Source: Pseudobacter sp. (GTDB lineage Bacteria > Bacteroidota > Bacteroidia > Chitinophagales > Chitinophagaceae). Taken from it: a DNA stretch of 43,749 nucleotides. Location of the stretch: assembly GCA_017849455.1 (NCBI GenBank), contig JAFIGX010000018.1:1-43749 (forward strand), read 5' to 3'. The translations under genes were made by a program, and so were the position numbers. Position 1 is the first letter of the stretch; the number at the start of each line of letters is the position of its first letter. This document shows, piece by piece, positions 24,087 through 32,622 of this stretch. Below the pieces are notes generated by a model. The model was not told where the DNA came from and did not search any database. It saw only the letters and a list, made by a program, of their open reading frames with translations.

Positions 24087-27000
24087 ATGAAACTCAAGAT
24101 CTTATTTTTTACGCTTGTCATGCTGCAGGCAACTTTGAAAGCAACATCGCAGCAGATCACTTTCTCAGGGAAAGATATTTCCCTTGAAAAAGTGCTGGAA
24201 GCTGTAAAGCAGCAATCCGGATATGAAGTCTTTTTCAATAGCTCTATCCTCAAGGAAAGCAAGCCGGTCACTATCAGGGCCAGCAATATGCCGCTGGTGG
24301 CCTTTTTGGACGAAGTCTTCAAAGACGAGCCGTTGAAATATACGATCCAGAACAAGAATATCATTGTCTCGCGCAAACTACCTGTCGGAACTGCAACTGA
24401 AGATGCGCCGAAACCAGTGACACTTACAGGCCGTGTAACGGATTCCTCCGGTAATCCGCTCACAGGCGCAACCATTGCCGTGAGAGGACAACTGAAAAAT
24501 ACTATCTCCGACCAGCAGGGGACCTTTACGCTAGAAGTAGTACCAGGTGATGTACTGGTCGTTTCTTATGTAGGGTATGAACCGGTGAGCTACCACCTGA
24601 AAGAAGGCGTTGTCAATGTAGAGATCAGGTTAATTCCCCAAAGAAAGACGGAAGAAGAAGTGATGGTTTCGACCGGTTACCAGCGCATTCCGAGAGACAG
24701 GGCCGCAGGCTCCTTTGGTATCGTGAACCAGGCAGCACTGGATAAAAGAAGCAATTACAATATTCTTACCTATCTCGAAGGGCAAATGCCGGGATTGCTT
24801 ATGTCGGCCGATGGACAGATCACCATTCGCGGCACCAGCACGCTTGTTGCCGCCAACAGGGCGCCGCTCGTCGTACTGGACGGGTTTCCTATCGAAAGGC
24901 CCGTGGAGACCATCAATGCCAACGATATTGAAAGTATCACTGTGCTGAAAGACGCTTCGGCAGCTTCTATCTGGGGAGTGAGAGCAGCCAACGGCGTGAT
25001 CGTGATCCAGACCAAAAGGGGTATGTCGAGCAGGAAGCCGCTGGACATCAGTTTCACTTCCACTTTTTCTATCTCTCCTGCTCCTGATCTTTCCAAATTG
25101 CCTTTTGCACCGACAAGCTCATTTATAGAATTCGAGAAATACCGGGTAGCCAATAATCTCACCTTCTTTACCGGCACCAAACCGCGCTCTGCCATCTCGC
25201 CGGTTGTGGACGCTTATCTCAATAATCCTTCACAGGCCGATCAACTTACAGCTCCTTTGAAGCAGATCAATGCCTATGATGAGTTCGATCAACTTTTTCT
25301 CACACCGGCAACCAGGCAGCAATATTCACTGGCACTGGCCGGAAAAGGGCAGCAATCCTCTTACCGGGGCTCTTTCAGTTATGACAGGATAGGGTCTTCA
25401 TTCAAAAGAAACAATTCAAATCGTTTCGTGGGCGATCTCTTCGAATCGTTGGAGCTGTTCCCTGCCTTGCATATAGACATGGGATTGAATTTTGCGCTTA
25501 CCAATACGAATGACAATGGGATGGGCTATAGTGATCTCAGGAACCTGTTGCCTTATCAACGCATACTCGATGACAATGGCGGATATGTGAATCAGCCGCA
25601 AACTTTTTACCAGGCAGATAAAGAAGCGCTTGTCCGTGCAGGCTACCCGTATAACTGGAACTATAATCTCATGCAGGAGTTCAACAACAAAGACAACAAA
25701 ACCTCCAGCTCGAATATCAATGCCATAGCAAGGGTGAATTATAACCTGTTCAAAGATCTTTCTGCCAATATCGGTTATCAGTATGAATCAGGCGCCACTA
25801 CTGTCACCAATCTCTTTAATGAGGAGACCTACTATACCAGGAACCTGGTGAATTATTCCACGTCGGTCAGGAACAATGTGATGACAACCGGTATTCCCAA
25901 AGGAAGCATTTATAAGGAAAACATCAACCGGTTCTATTCACACACTTTAAGAGGACAGTTGAGATATGATGCCAGTTTCAATCATTTGCACTCTATTGCC
26001 GCCATTGCGGGAACAGAGATCAGGGAACTGGGCAACAAAATATCTGCACAAACCAAATACGGGTATGATCCCCAAAGCCTTCAGTTTACCAGGGTGAGTT
26101 ACACGGCCTATTATACGGATGTAAGAGGCTCGCAGCAATTGATCCCGGATGAAACTGTTTTCATCGACAACCGCAACAGGTTCGTTTCCCTTTTCACCAA
26201 TGCCGGCTATACTTACAATGACAGGTATACGCTGAATGCCAGCGCCAGGCTCGATAAGACCAACCTGTTTGGCTCCAGCAAACAATACCGTAATGTATGG
26301 CTATGGTCTGCCGGTGCTGCCTGGCAATTGCACAGGGAGAACTTTTTCAACCTGCCTGTTTTTAATGCCCTTACCCTGCGTGCAACTTATGGTATCAATG
26401 GAAATGTGGACAGGAGCACCAGCCCCTTTCTCATTGCCAATGTAGGCACGGACTTCCAGACCAACCAACCTTATGCGTATGTATCCAATCCCCAAAACCC
26501 TTTACTGAGATGGGAGAAGACCACCGTTACCAATTTCGGGATCGATTTCAGTATGCTCAACAGGAGGCTCAGGGGCTCAGTGGAATATTATATCAGGAAA
26601 AGCGATGACCTGCTTGGAAATAGCACCGTCAATGGCACTTATGGTTTCAACAGCGCCTTTATCAATTATGCCAGTATGAAGAATACAGGGATAGACCTTC
26701 GTTTATCGGGCCTCATCATCGATAAGATCTTTAAATGGAATGCCACCCTGAATTATAGTTACAACAGGAACGAAGTGACCAGGGTAGATTTCCCGCAGAA
26801 AACAGTTGGCTCTTTCCTGGCAGGGATTCCACAGGCCGGCAAGCCGCTGGATTACCTGTTCAGTTATGAGTGGGCCGGATTGAATGCCAACGGATGGCCG
26901 CAGGTATATGATGAGAAACATGCAGCCGTGAATTATAAGACCGACATGGCCAATACCGCTGCACTGATCTATGAAGGGACTGCTGCGCCACCTCATTACG

Positions 27001-27491
27001 GTTCACTGATCAATGAATTCACCTATAAGAGATTTTCGCTGCTCACGAATTTCACGTACAAAATTGGGCATAAGTTCAGGGTGCCGGTCATTCAGTATGA
27101 GGTGATCTCCGACAATGTATCGCAGGTGCACAAGGACTGGGACAACCGGTGGAAGCAGCCCGGTGATGAAGCGACCACCAATATCCCTGCAGCTCCTACA
27201 GCCATTGCAGGGCTGAATGTGTACGACAAGTATACGAAGTACGCCAATATCAACATAGCCACGGCCTCGGTTATTCGATTCAGAGAGCTGTTGCTGAACT
27301 ATACGCTTCCTGTGAGAATATCCAGCCGGTACCCTTCGTCCAGCCTTTCATTCGGGTTCCAGGTGAGGAACCTGGCTGTTTATAAATTCAATAAGGAAGG
27401 GCTCGATCCTGAATATCTCACGGTTGACAGGAACAGTATCGTGCTGCCTCCCAGGGCCGAATATTCTTTTATCGTAAGAGCTAATTTTTAA
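24087..27491 (+). CDS. SusC/RagA TonB-linked outer-membrane receptor with STN signalling domain
   Basis: 1,134 residues with a signal peptide ending near residue 21. The STN (secretin/TonB short N-terminal) domain at 22-97 (ISLEKVLEAVKQQSGYEVFFNSS) should contact FecR. The carboxypeptidase-regulatory-like domain at about 111-187 has VTLTGRVTDSSGNPLTGATI. The plug at about 205-313 includes GQITIRGTSTL, APLVVLDGFPIE and DIESITVLKDASAASIWGVRAANGVI. The remainder is the 22-strand barrel, ending EYSFIVRANF. With SusD it imports an oligomer (glycan or peptide) under TonB drive. The 109-base gap after fecR may hold a sigma-dependent promoter. Substrate unknown: no glycoside hydrolase or peptidase is encoded nearby. 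Confidence 0.96.
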   Translation: MKLKILFFTLVMLQATLKATSQQITFSGKDISLEKVLEAVKQQSGYEVFFNSSILKESKPVTIRASNMPLVAFLDEVFKDEPLKYTIQNKNIIVSRKLPVGTATEDAPKPVTLTGRVTDSSGNPLTGATIAVRGQLKNTISDQQGTFTLEVVPGDVLVVSYVGYEPVSYHLKEGVVNVEIRLIPQRKTEEEVMVSTGYQRIPRDRAAGSFGIVNQAALDKRSNYNILTYLEGQMPGLLMSADGQITIRGTSTLVAANRAPLVVLDGFPIERPVETINANDIESITVLKDASAASIWGVRAANGVIVIQTKRGMSSRKPLDISFTSTFSISPAPDLSKLPFAPTSSFIEFEKYRVANNLTFFTGTKPRSAISPVVDAYLNNPSQADQLTAPLKQINAYDEFDQLFLTPATRQQYSLALAGKGQQSSYRGSFSYDRIGSSFKRNNSNRFVGDLFESLELFPALHIDMGLNFALTNTNDNGMGYSDLRNLLPYQRILDDNGGYVNQPQTFYQADKEALVRAGYPYNWNYNLMQEFNNKDNKTSSSNINAIARVNYNLFKDLSANIGYQYESGATTVTNLFNEETYYTRNLVNYSTSVRNNVMTTGIPKGSIYKENINRFYSHTLRGQLRYDASFNHLHSIAAIAGTEIRELGNKISAQTKYGYDPQSLQFTRVSYTAYYTDVRGSQQLIPDETVFIDNRNRFVSLFTNAGYTYNDRYTLNASARLDKTNLFGSSKQYRNVWLWSAGAAWQLHRENFFNLPVFNALTLRATYGINGNVDRSTSPFLIANVGTDFQTNQPYAYVSNPQNPLLRWEKTTVTNFGIDFSMLNRRLRGSVEYYIRKSDDLLGNSTVNGTYGFNSAFINYASMKNTGIDLRLSGLIIDKIFKWNATLNYSYNRNEVTRVDFPQKTVGSFLAGIPQAGKPLDYLFSYEWAGLNANGWPQVYDEKHAAVNYKTDMANTAALIYEGTAAPPHYGSLINEFTYKRFSLLTNFTYKIGHKFRVPVIQYEVISDNVSQVHKDWDNRWKQPGDEATTNIPAAPTAIAGLNVYDKYTKYANINIATASVIRFRELLLNYTLPVRISSRYPSSSLSFGFQVRNLAVYKFNKEGLDPEYLTVDRNSIVLPPRAEYSFIVRANF

Positions 27492-27500
27492 TGTAAACCT

Positions 27501-28892
27501 ATGCAATCAATAAAATATATAAGCTTATTCATCATCCTGCTGATGGGGATGACGAGCTGCAAAAAATATCTCGATATCGTTCCAAAAGGAAAGATCATCC
27601 CGGAGAAGACTTCAGACTACCGCCTGTTGCTCGACCAGATCAACCCGGCGGGGAAATCGAATGGTTTTGTAAATAGCTTCAGCAACGATGTGTTGATGTC
27701 GGACGATATGAAGGTGACTGCCTTTTCGGGCAGCTTCTACAAAGCGGCCGATCAGAATGTGCTCATGTTTGCCGAGCATATTTACCAGGACTTTGAATCT
27801 GATCCGGACTGGGAAGCATTGTATAACCAGGTCTATGTTACCAACCTGGTGATCACCGAAGTAATGGGATCGACAGGTGGTACGCAGGAAGAAAAATATA
27901 AACTCCTGGCAGAAGCGCGGGTACATCGTGCCCATGCCTTCCTGGTGTTGGTGAACCTCTATGCAAAACAATACGACCCTTCTACTGCCGCCACAGACGC
28001 CGGAATACCTCTTCGCCTGAAGCTGGATTTTGAAGAGAAATTACCGAGAGCGAGCGTGCAGGAAGTCTATGATCTCATCCTGAGCGATCTCTCGGTCACC
28101 ATCGGTAAATTACCGGCTGCCCCGCTACCGAACTTCAACTGGCGGCCTGTTGAATCGGCGGCCTATGCCTTGCTGGCCCGCGCGAACCTGCAGATGAACC
28201 GGATCGACCAGGCATTCAAATATGCAGATTCTTCCCTTCGTCGTTACAGCACCTTGCTCAACTACAATAATTTTCCGGCGAGCCCTGCCATTCCCGGCAC
28301 CCTGCAATATCCCATTGGTTTGCAGAATAAAGAGACCCTGTTGTTGAAGTCCGCGGTTTCACCCCTGTCTCTTTTTTATGGGAGCAATGAGCTCATGAAT
28401 TTGTTCGACAAACAAAATGATCTGAGGATACCTGCTATGTATTTCAATGATGCGCTTTTCGGTATGAGCGATGGATATATCAGTGCCGAATGGAGTGGGA
28501 GAACGCCATCGAAAGGGCCTTCTACCGCTGAAGCATACCTGATCCGGGCCGAATGCAATGCCCGTACCGGACATATCGCCGAAGCCATGAGCGATCTGAA
28601 TTACCTCCGAAGTTTCCGGTATAAAACGGGAAGTAATGCTGCGTTGAGCGCCACTACCAAAGAAGAAGCGCTGGCAAAGGTGAAGGAAGAAAGACGCCGT
28701 GAGCTTGCTTTTCGCGGATCCAGGTTATTCGATATCAAACGATACAATACATTCGATAAGGATAATATTTCGGTGACACATACTCTCAACGGAACAACCT
28801 ATACACTGTCTCCGTCGAGCCCGCGCTTCATTTTACCGATTGCCCGGAAATACATCGACCTGAATCCGGAAATAACGCAAAATCCCCGATGA
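27501..28892 (+). CDS. SusD/RagB substrate-binding lipoprotein
   Basis: 463 residues with lipobox GMTSC (Cys20) followed by KKYLDIVPKGK, the usual SusD opening. Helical TPR-like segments include LLAEARVHRAHAFLVLVNLYA and ESAAYALLARANLQMNRIDQAFKYADSSL. The C-terminus holds the conserved EAYLIRAECNARTGHIAEAMSDLNYLR and KEERRRELAFRGSRLFDIKRYN. It forms the lid over the SusC barrel and captures substrate at the cell surface. The gene starts 9 bases after susC. Length is slightly short for the family (usually 480-600), suggesting a compact binding face. Confidence 0.95.
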   Translation: MQSIKYISLFIILLMGMTSCKKYLDIVPKGKIIPEKTSDYRLLLDQINPAGKSNGFVNSFSNDVLMSDDMKVTAFSGSFYKAADQNVLMFAEHIYQDFESDPDWEALYNQVYVTNLVITEVMGSTGGTQEEKYKLLAEARVHRAHAFLVLVNLYAKQYDPSTAATDAGIPLRLKLDFEEKLPRASVQEVYDLILSDLSVTIGKLPAAPLPNFNWRPVESAAYALLARANLQMNRIDQAFKYADSSLRRYSTLLNYNNFPASPAIPGTLQYPIGLQNKETLLLKSAVSPLSLFYGSNELMNLFDKQNDLRIPAMYFNDALFGMSDGYISAEWSGRTPSKGPSTAEAYLIRAECNARTGHIAEAMSDLNYLRSFRYKTGSNAALSATTKEEALAKVKEERRRELAFRGSRLFDIKRYNTFDKDNISVTHTLNGTTYTLSPSSPRFILPIARKYIDLNPEITQNPR

Positions 28893-28928
28893 GCCAGGAT
28901 TCAATATCAATCCACAAAAAAATAAATC

Positions 28929-30062
28929 ATGAAGATCTGTTCAATATTAATGGTGGTCATACTGGCATCTATAGGAGCCGAAGGACAAGCCCGGTTGGAA
29001 CTGTTGGGGAATTTTTTCGGCAAGAACAACATAGAGGCTGCACTGGTACGCGACTACTATGGAGAAAAGCCTGAAAGGATGGGAGCCGATACAATCCGTA
29101 ATGACCGGTTCCGTATCGTATGCCCTCCCGGTGAGATCATGCCTGTTACAATTGCATTCCATGAAGGGAAAATGATGAGCAGTTATACCATTATCGCAGA
29201 ACCGGGAAAAGTGGAATATATCAAAGACGTGAACAACAGGCTGGAAGTAAGAGGCGGGAAATACAATCAATTGCTATTCGGTTATCAGCGTTCAAAAGCT
29301 TACCGGGATGCAGATGATACATTCAGGAAGCTGACAAATGGCGGGAATATCGAAACTGTGAAAGGCACGCCGAATGAATGGCCTGCTATAGAAGCATTCC
29401 TGCGCAGGGATGAGTTGAGAAGCAATTACCTACATGAGATCGCACAGACGAATAAAGATCCGCGTGCGCGTGTGATGGCGATCGTATTGAATGAATTGCA
29501 GCCCGATAAGGACAAATCGATGGAGATCGTCGATAAACTGGCGTCTGAATTGGGTGAGAACAGCCGGTTGGTCCAGGTTGCAAGAAGAAAAGATAAGGAG
29601 CAAACAGCTATGATCGCGCGGAGGAAAGAAATGATGATCGGCAGTACATATACCGATTTCAAAGCTCCCTCCATAGAAGGCGACAGTGTTCAGTTCTCGC
29701 CGATCGTTCAACAACACAAATATACCTTGCTACAGTTTTGGGCTTCCTGGTGCGCTCCCTGTCGCAAGGAAATACCACTGTTGAAGAAATTATATAGCGC
29801 GTACCATTCAAAAGGTCTGGCGATAGTATCCTTTTCCCTCGATGATAATCGCACCAATTGGGTAAAAGCCTCCGGTATAGAAAAGCTGGAATGGCATAAC
29901 CTGTCGGACCTGAAGGCTTTCAAAAGCTTCATGCTGAAACAATACCCGGTTGCTGCAACAGGCATCCCGGCAAATGTGCTCATCGGCCAGGATGGAAAGA
30001 TCATTGCAGCCAATCTGACCGGAGAGGACCTTGAAAAGAAACTGGCTTCCTTATTTAACTAA
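28929..30062 (+). CDS. TlpA-family thiol-disulfide protein with DUF4369-like N-terminus
   Basis: 377 residues. A signal peptide ends near EGQ (residue 20). An N-terminal beta domain (about 22-110, with GEIMPVTIAFHEGK and YTIIAEPGKVEYI) resembles DUF4369, followed by a helical linker. A thioredoxin-fold domain lies from about 240, with active site W274-C-A-P-C278 and the cis-Pro region TGIPANVLIGQDGKI. It should reduce or exchange disulfides in the periplasm. It is fifth in the uptake operon (36 bases after susD), as often seen next to SusC/SusD pairs in Chitinophagaceae, perhaps maturing imported peptides or the receptor pair. Confidence 0.9.
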   Translation: MKICSILMVVILASIGAEGQARLELLGNFFGKNNIEAALVRDYYGEKPERMGADTIRNDRFRIVCPPGEIMPVTIAFHEGKMMSSYTIIAEPGKVEYIKDVNNRLEVRGGKYNQLLFGYQRSKAYRDADDTFRKLTNGGNIETVKGTPNEWPAIEAFLRRDELRSNYLHEIAQTNKDPRARVMAIVLNELQPDKDKSMEIVDKLASELGENSRLVQVARRKDKEQTAMIARRKEMMIGSTYTDFKAPSIEGDSVQFSPIVQQHKYTLLQFWASWCAPCRKEIPLLKKLYSAYHSKGLAIVSFSLDDNRTNWVKASGIEKLEWHNLSDLKAFKSFMLKQYPVAATGIPANVLIGQDGKIIAANLTGEDLEKKLASLFN

Positions 30063-30070
30063 TCCTGCCC

Positions 30071-31369
30071 ATGAAAAAGTTGATGATAATAATGCTTTCC
30101 CTCCTGGAGCTGCAAGCTGCATCGGCACAGGTGTTGGGAAGGCTTCAGGCAATGAAGGAGCCGGTGGCAGGCAGGAAGTTCCATATCGTATACAGCACTG
30201 CAGGGTCTTTGCTGGAAAATGAACGGTATATAGAGGTCTCGGCCTATTATTATGACGCTACGCATAAAACAGGCGGGGAAAAATACAAGCTCCGGGAAGA
30301 AAGGCCATACAAGGTAGCGGACATAGTTATCCCGGTAAACACAGTATTGGTCCAGCTCGTATTCTCTTCTGTCAATGGAACGATTAAGGATAATAACAAC
30401 GGCAATGGCTATTTATTTCCGGTATATATAAATGGTGCTCCTGCTCCTTACGCTTTATACCAGATGTCTACTTTGATGGAAGGTATTCCGGTAGACGGCA
30501 AGCTGAAGAAGGATTTGAAACAAGGGTTGGCTTACATGAAGGAAGAGTTGCTCTATCATCCTTCCGGCGAAGAAAAGTTCCGGCAACGGTATTACAATAT
30601 GCTGGCCAATTCGCCGGAGACAGAAGATAAGGAACTGCTGATAAAAAAACTGCTTACCATTCCGGAAACCAAGGAAGAAGACCTGATGATGGCGCAACTG
30701 TACTTTTCTTATTTTGGGATGCAACAGGCAGCAGATTCATTGGATCAGCTTTTGCTGCTAAGATTTCCTTCCGGGAAATATATGGAGGAAAAGAAAAAGA
30801 AACAGGAACAACCACCTGTACCGCATTCAAGATCGGGTGGTGATAATGAAACTCCCCGGTCAGCCCAGGAGATCAGCAGGGCACGGGCTACCGGCATGGT
30901 GAACGAGCCGGTTTCTCCGTTTACGATCAAAGACCTCGATGGTAATGAAATAACTTTCGGTGAAGGTGATCTGAAAGGGAAGATCATCGTGATCGATTTT
31001 TGGGCTACCTGGTGTAGACCTTGCATTGCCTCCTTTCCTGCCATGCAACGGGTAGTGGAAAAATACAGGAATGATCCGGATGTGAGGTTCTTTTTCATCA
31101 ACACGATGGAAAAGGGAGATGCAGTGCAGCTTGTAAAGGATTTTCTTCAAAAGAATCCGTACCCTTTTACCATGCTCATCGATGAAAAAATGGACCGGTT
31201 GAATTTATATAAGGCATATACGAAGCTTAAAGTGGAAGGAGGTATACCTGCCAAGATCGTTATCGACAGGAAAGGGAATATTCGGTTCAGGTCGGCTGGG
31301 TTTTCCGGCAATGATGCTGCGTTGGTAGAGGAACTGTCCGCCATGATCGAGATGGCGCGAAAGTATTGA
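30071..31369 (+). CDS. TlpA-like thioredoxin-domain protein (WCRPC)
   Basis: 432 residues with a signal peptide ending near ASAQ. Residues about 20-260 are an unassigned beta/helical region with a charged KKKKQEQ stretch near 240. The thioredoxin fold begins at about 282 (PFTIKDLDGNEITFGEGDLKGKIIVIDFWATW), with active site W314-C-R-P-C318 and GGIPAKIVIDRKGNIRF around the cis-Pro. The Arg-Pro pair between the cysteines suggests a reductase, as in other TlpA proteins. It starts 8 bases after the preceding TlpA gene and closes the operon. The two paralogues differ greatly outside the thioredoxin domain, so this is not a simple recent duplication. Confidence 0.9.
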   Translation: MKKLMIIMLSLLELQAASAQVLGRLQAMKEPVAGRKFHIVYSTAGSLLENERYIEVSAYYYDATHKTGGEKYKLREERPYKVADIVIPVNTVLVQLVFSSVNGTIKDNNNGNGYLFPVYINGAPAPYALYQMSTLMEGIPVDGKLKKDLKQGLAYMKEELLYHPSGEEKFRQRYYNMLANSPETEDKELLIKKLLTIPETKEEDLMMAQLYFSYFGMQQAADSLDQLLLLRFPSGKYMEEKKKKQEQPPVPHSRSGGDNETPRSAQEISRARATGMVNEPVSPFTIKDLDGNEITFGEGDLKGKIIVIDFWATWCRPCIASFPAMQRVVEKYRNDPDVRFFFINTMEKGDAVQLVKDFLQKNPYPFTMLIDEKMDRLNLYKAYTKLKVEGGIPAKIVIDRKGNIRFRSAGFSGNDAALVEELSAMIEMARKY

Positions 31370-31479
31370 GGTGCAATTTCGCGGGTAAAATATGAACCCT
31401 TCCTGCCAGTCACCCGTTGGTTGTTTTATAATGTCCTGTATGATGTGCATTGACAACATTATAGAAGGTTGAAATAACA

Positions 31480-31505
31480 AAACCCGCAGTGCAAACTGCG
31501 GGTTT
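31480..31505. terminator. Bidirectional terminator between the uptake operon and tRNA-Gln
   Basis: Perfect 11-bp stem (31480-31490 with 31495-31505; core CCCGCAGT/ACTGCGGG) and a GCAA loop. On the minus strand it is followed by TTTTGTTATTT, so it ends the tRNA transcript. On the plus strand TTTCTTGTT follows, so it also closes the operon 110 bases after its last stop. Confidence 0.88.
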
Positions 31506-31509
31506 CTTG

Positions 31510-31580
31510 TTGCCTGACCTGGATTCGAACCAAGACCTTCAGAGCCAGAATCTGACGTACTACCCTTATACTATCAGGCA
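31510..31580 (-). tRNA. tRNA-Gln (anticodon CUG)
   Basis: On the minus strand the acceptor arms TGCCTGA and TCAGGCA pair fully. The anticodon stem TCAGA/TCTGA encloses loop TTCTGGC, giving anticodon CTG, and the T-arm CTTGG/CCAGG encloses TTCGAAT (one T-G pair). The variable loop is 4 bases and the discriminator base is A. CCA is not encoded. It reads the glutamine codon CAG. Total length is 71 with the discriminator, at the short end. Confidence 0.94.
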
Positions 31581-31592
31581 GGGTCGGGCATA

Positions 31593-31625
31593 TTAAGGTA
31601 CAATTTATTTTGCTTTTTGTTCAAA
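31593..31625 (-). promoter_or_regulatory. Candidate promoter of tRNA-Gln
   Basis: On the minus strand TTTG (31622-31625) and TACCTTAA (31593-31600) are separated by 21 bases and lie 13 bases before the mature tRNA 5' end. The first box matches the -33 element. The second matches TAnnTTTG only in part, so confidence is moderate. Confidence 0.4.
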
Positions 31626-31690
31626 CCGGACTGTCTCTTTTCACCCTAAAATTGTCGGACTCGCACACCCTCCATAAAAAAACTCCACCC

Positions 31691-31698
31691 TAAGTTTG
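31691..31698 (+). promoter_or_regulatory. -7 promoter box (TAAGTTTG) of the SDR gene
   Basis: Exact match to the Bacteroidota TAnnTTTG box, 26 bases before the ATG. No well-placed TTTG -33 element is seen. Confidence 0.5.
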
Positions 31699-31724
31699 TT
31701 GTATCAAACATTAAAATACCTGTT

Positions 31725-32531
31725 ATGATGCTTCAAAATAAAAATGCCGTCATATATGCTGGCGGCGGTTCTATCGGCGGGGCTGTTGCAAAAGCATTGG
31801 CCCGCGAAGGCGCCAGGGTTTACCTTACAGGCCCTCATATCGAGCCATTGAAGAAAGTGGCTGAGAGCATTCTTGCAGCCGGCGGCCGGGCAGAGACGGC
31901 CCTGGTAGATGCACTGGATGAGCAGTCCGTCAACCGGTTTATAGATGAGATGGTCCAAAAAGAAGGTACGATAGATATCTCCTTCAATGCAGTGGACACG
32001 AAGAGCGTCCAGGGCGCCCCGTTGGTAAATATGACACTGAAAGATTTTATGTTGCCGGTAGGCATTTCAATGAGAACGCATTTCATCACCGCAACAGCAA
32101 CAGGAAAAGTGATGATCAGGCAAGGCTCAGGTGTGATCTTATCCATCACAGCCACGCCGGCCGGTGTGGCCTATCCGAATGTTGGCGGCTTCGGCCCTGC
32201 CTGCTATGCGGTGGAAGGGTTTTGCCGTGGGCTGGCTTCAGAGTTGGGGCCTCATGGGGTTCGTGTAGTGAATATCAGATCGGCCGGATCACCGGATTCA
32301 AGACCGTTCCTCGAAGCATTGAATGGTGCAGAGGGCAACCGGCAATTTATCAAAGAGCTGGAGGCCGATACGATGCTGAAATCGCTTCCGTTGATCGATG
32401 ATATTGCGCAGGTGGCCGTCTTCCTGGCCTCGGACATGGCCGCAAAAATTACCGGCACCACCATCGACGTTACCTGTGGTACCGGCGGGATCAATTACAG
32501 AACGGTAGAGATACCATTCATCAGGGAATGA
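31725..32531 (+). CDS. Short-chain dehydrogenase/reductase family protein with divergent active site
   Basis: 268 residues with an SDR Rossmann fold: AVIYAGGGSIGGAVAKALAREGARVYLTG binds the dinucleotide (normally TGxxxGIG), VDALDEQSV corresponds to the adenine-contact segment, and ISFNAVD stands for NNAG. The catalytic YxxxK is missing: aligned on VEGF and the following ELGPHGVRVVNIR, the Tyr and Lys positions are Phe156 and Cys160, with a Tyr at 161. SITATPAG around Ser140/Thr142 replaces the usual Ser site. I recall related SDRs with ATPA and a similar GGxxPA segment, so this looks like a subfamily trait rather than decay. It may bind NAD(P) and act through other residues, or not be a dehydrogenase. 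A second ATG (31728) follows the first directly. Confidence 0.85.
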   Translation: MMLQNKNAVIYAGGGSIGGAVAKALAREGARVYLTGPHIEPLKKVAESILAAGGRAETALVDALDEQSVNRFIDEMVQKEGTIDISFNAVDTKSVQGAPLVNMTLKDFMLPVGISMRTHFITATATGKVMIRQGSGVILSITATPAGVAYPNVGGFGPACYAVEGFCRGLASELGPHGVRVVNIRSAGSPDSRPFLEALNGAEGNRQFIKELEADTMLKSLPLIDDIAQVAVFLASDMAAKITGTTIDVTCGTGGINYRTVEIPFIRE

Positions 32532-32591
32532 TCTTGTAGCAGGCAGTGTTCCTGAGAAACAAGCCGCATACCCTTGCGGATAAATTTTCTC

Positions 32592-32599
32592 TATATTTG
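32592..32599 (+). promoter_or_regulatory. -7 promoter box (TATATTTG) of the methyltransferase gene
   Basis: Exact TAnnTTTG match 23 bases before the ATG; a TTG at 32574-32576 is a slightly close -33 candidate (15-base spacer). Confidence 0.55.
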
Positions 32600-32622
32600 G
32601 ACCTGTTAACTTTTCCTGCTGT

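Noticed and set aside
31480..31580. tRNA gene as integration site of a mobile element
   Set aside because: No integrase gene, no duplicated tRNA 3' end and no transfer genes are seen on either side.
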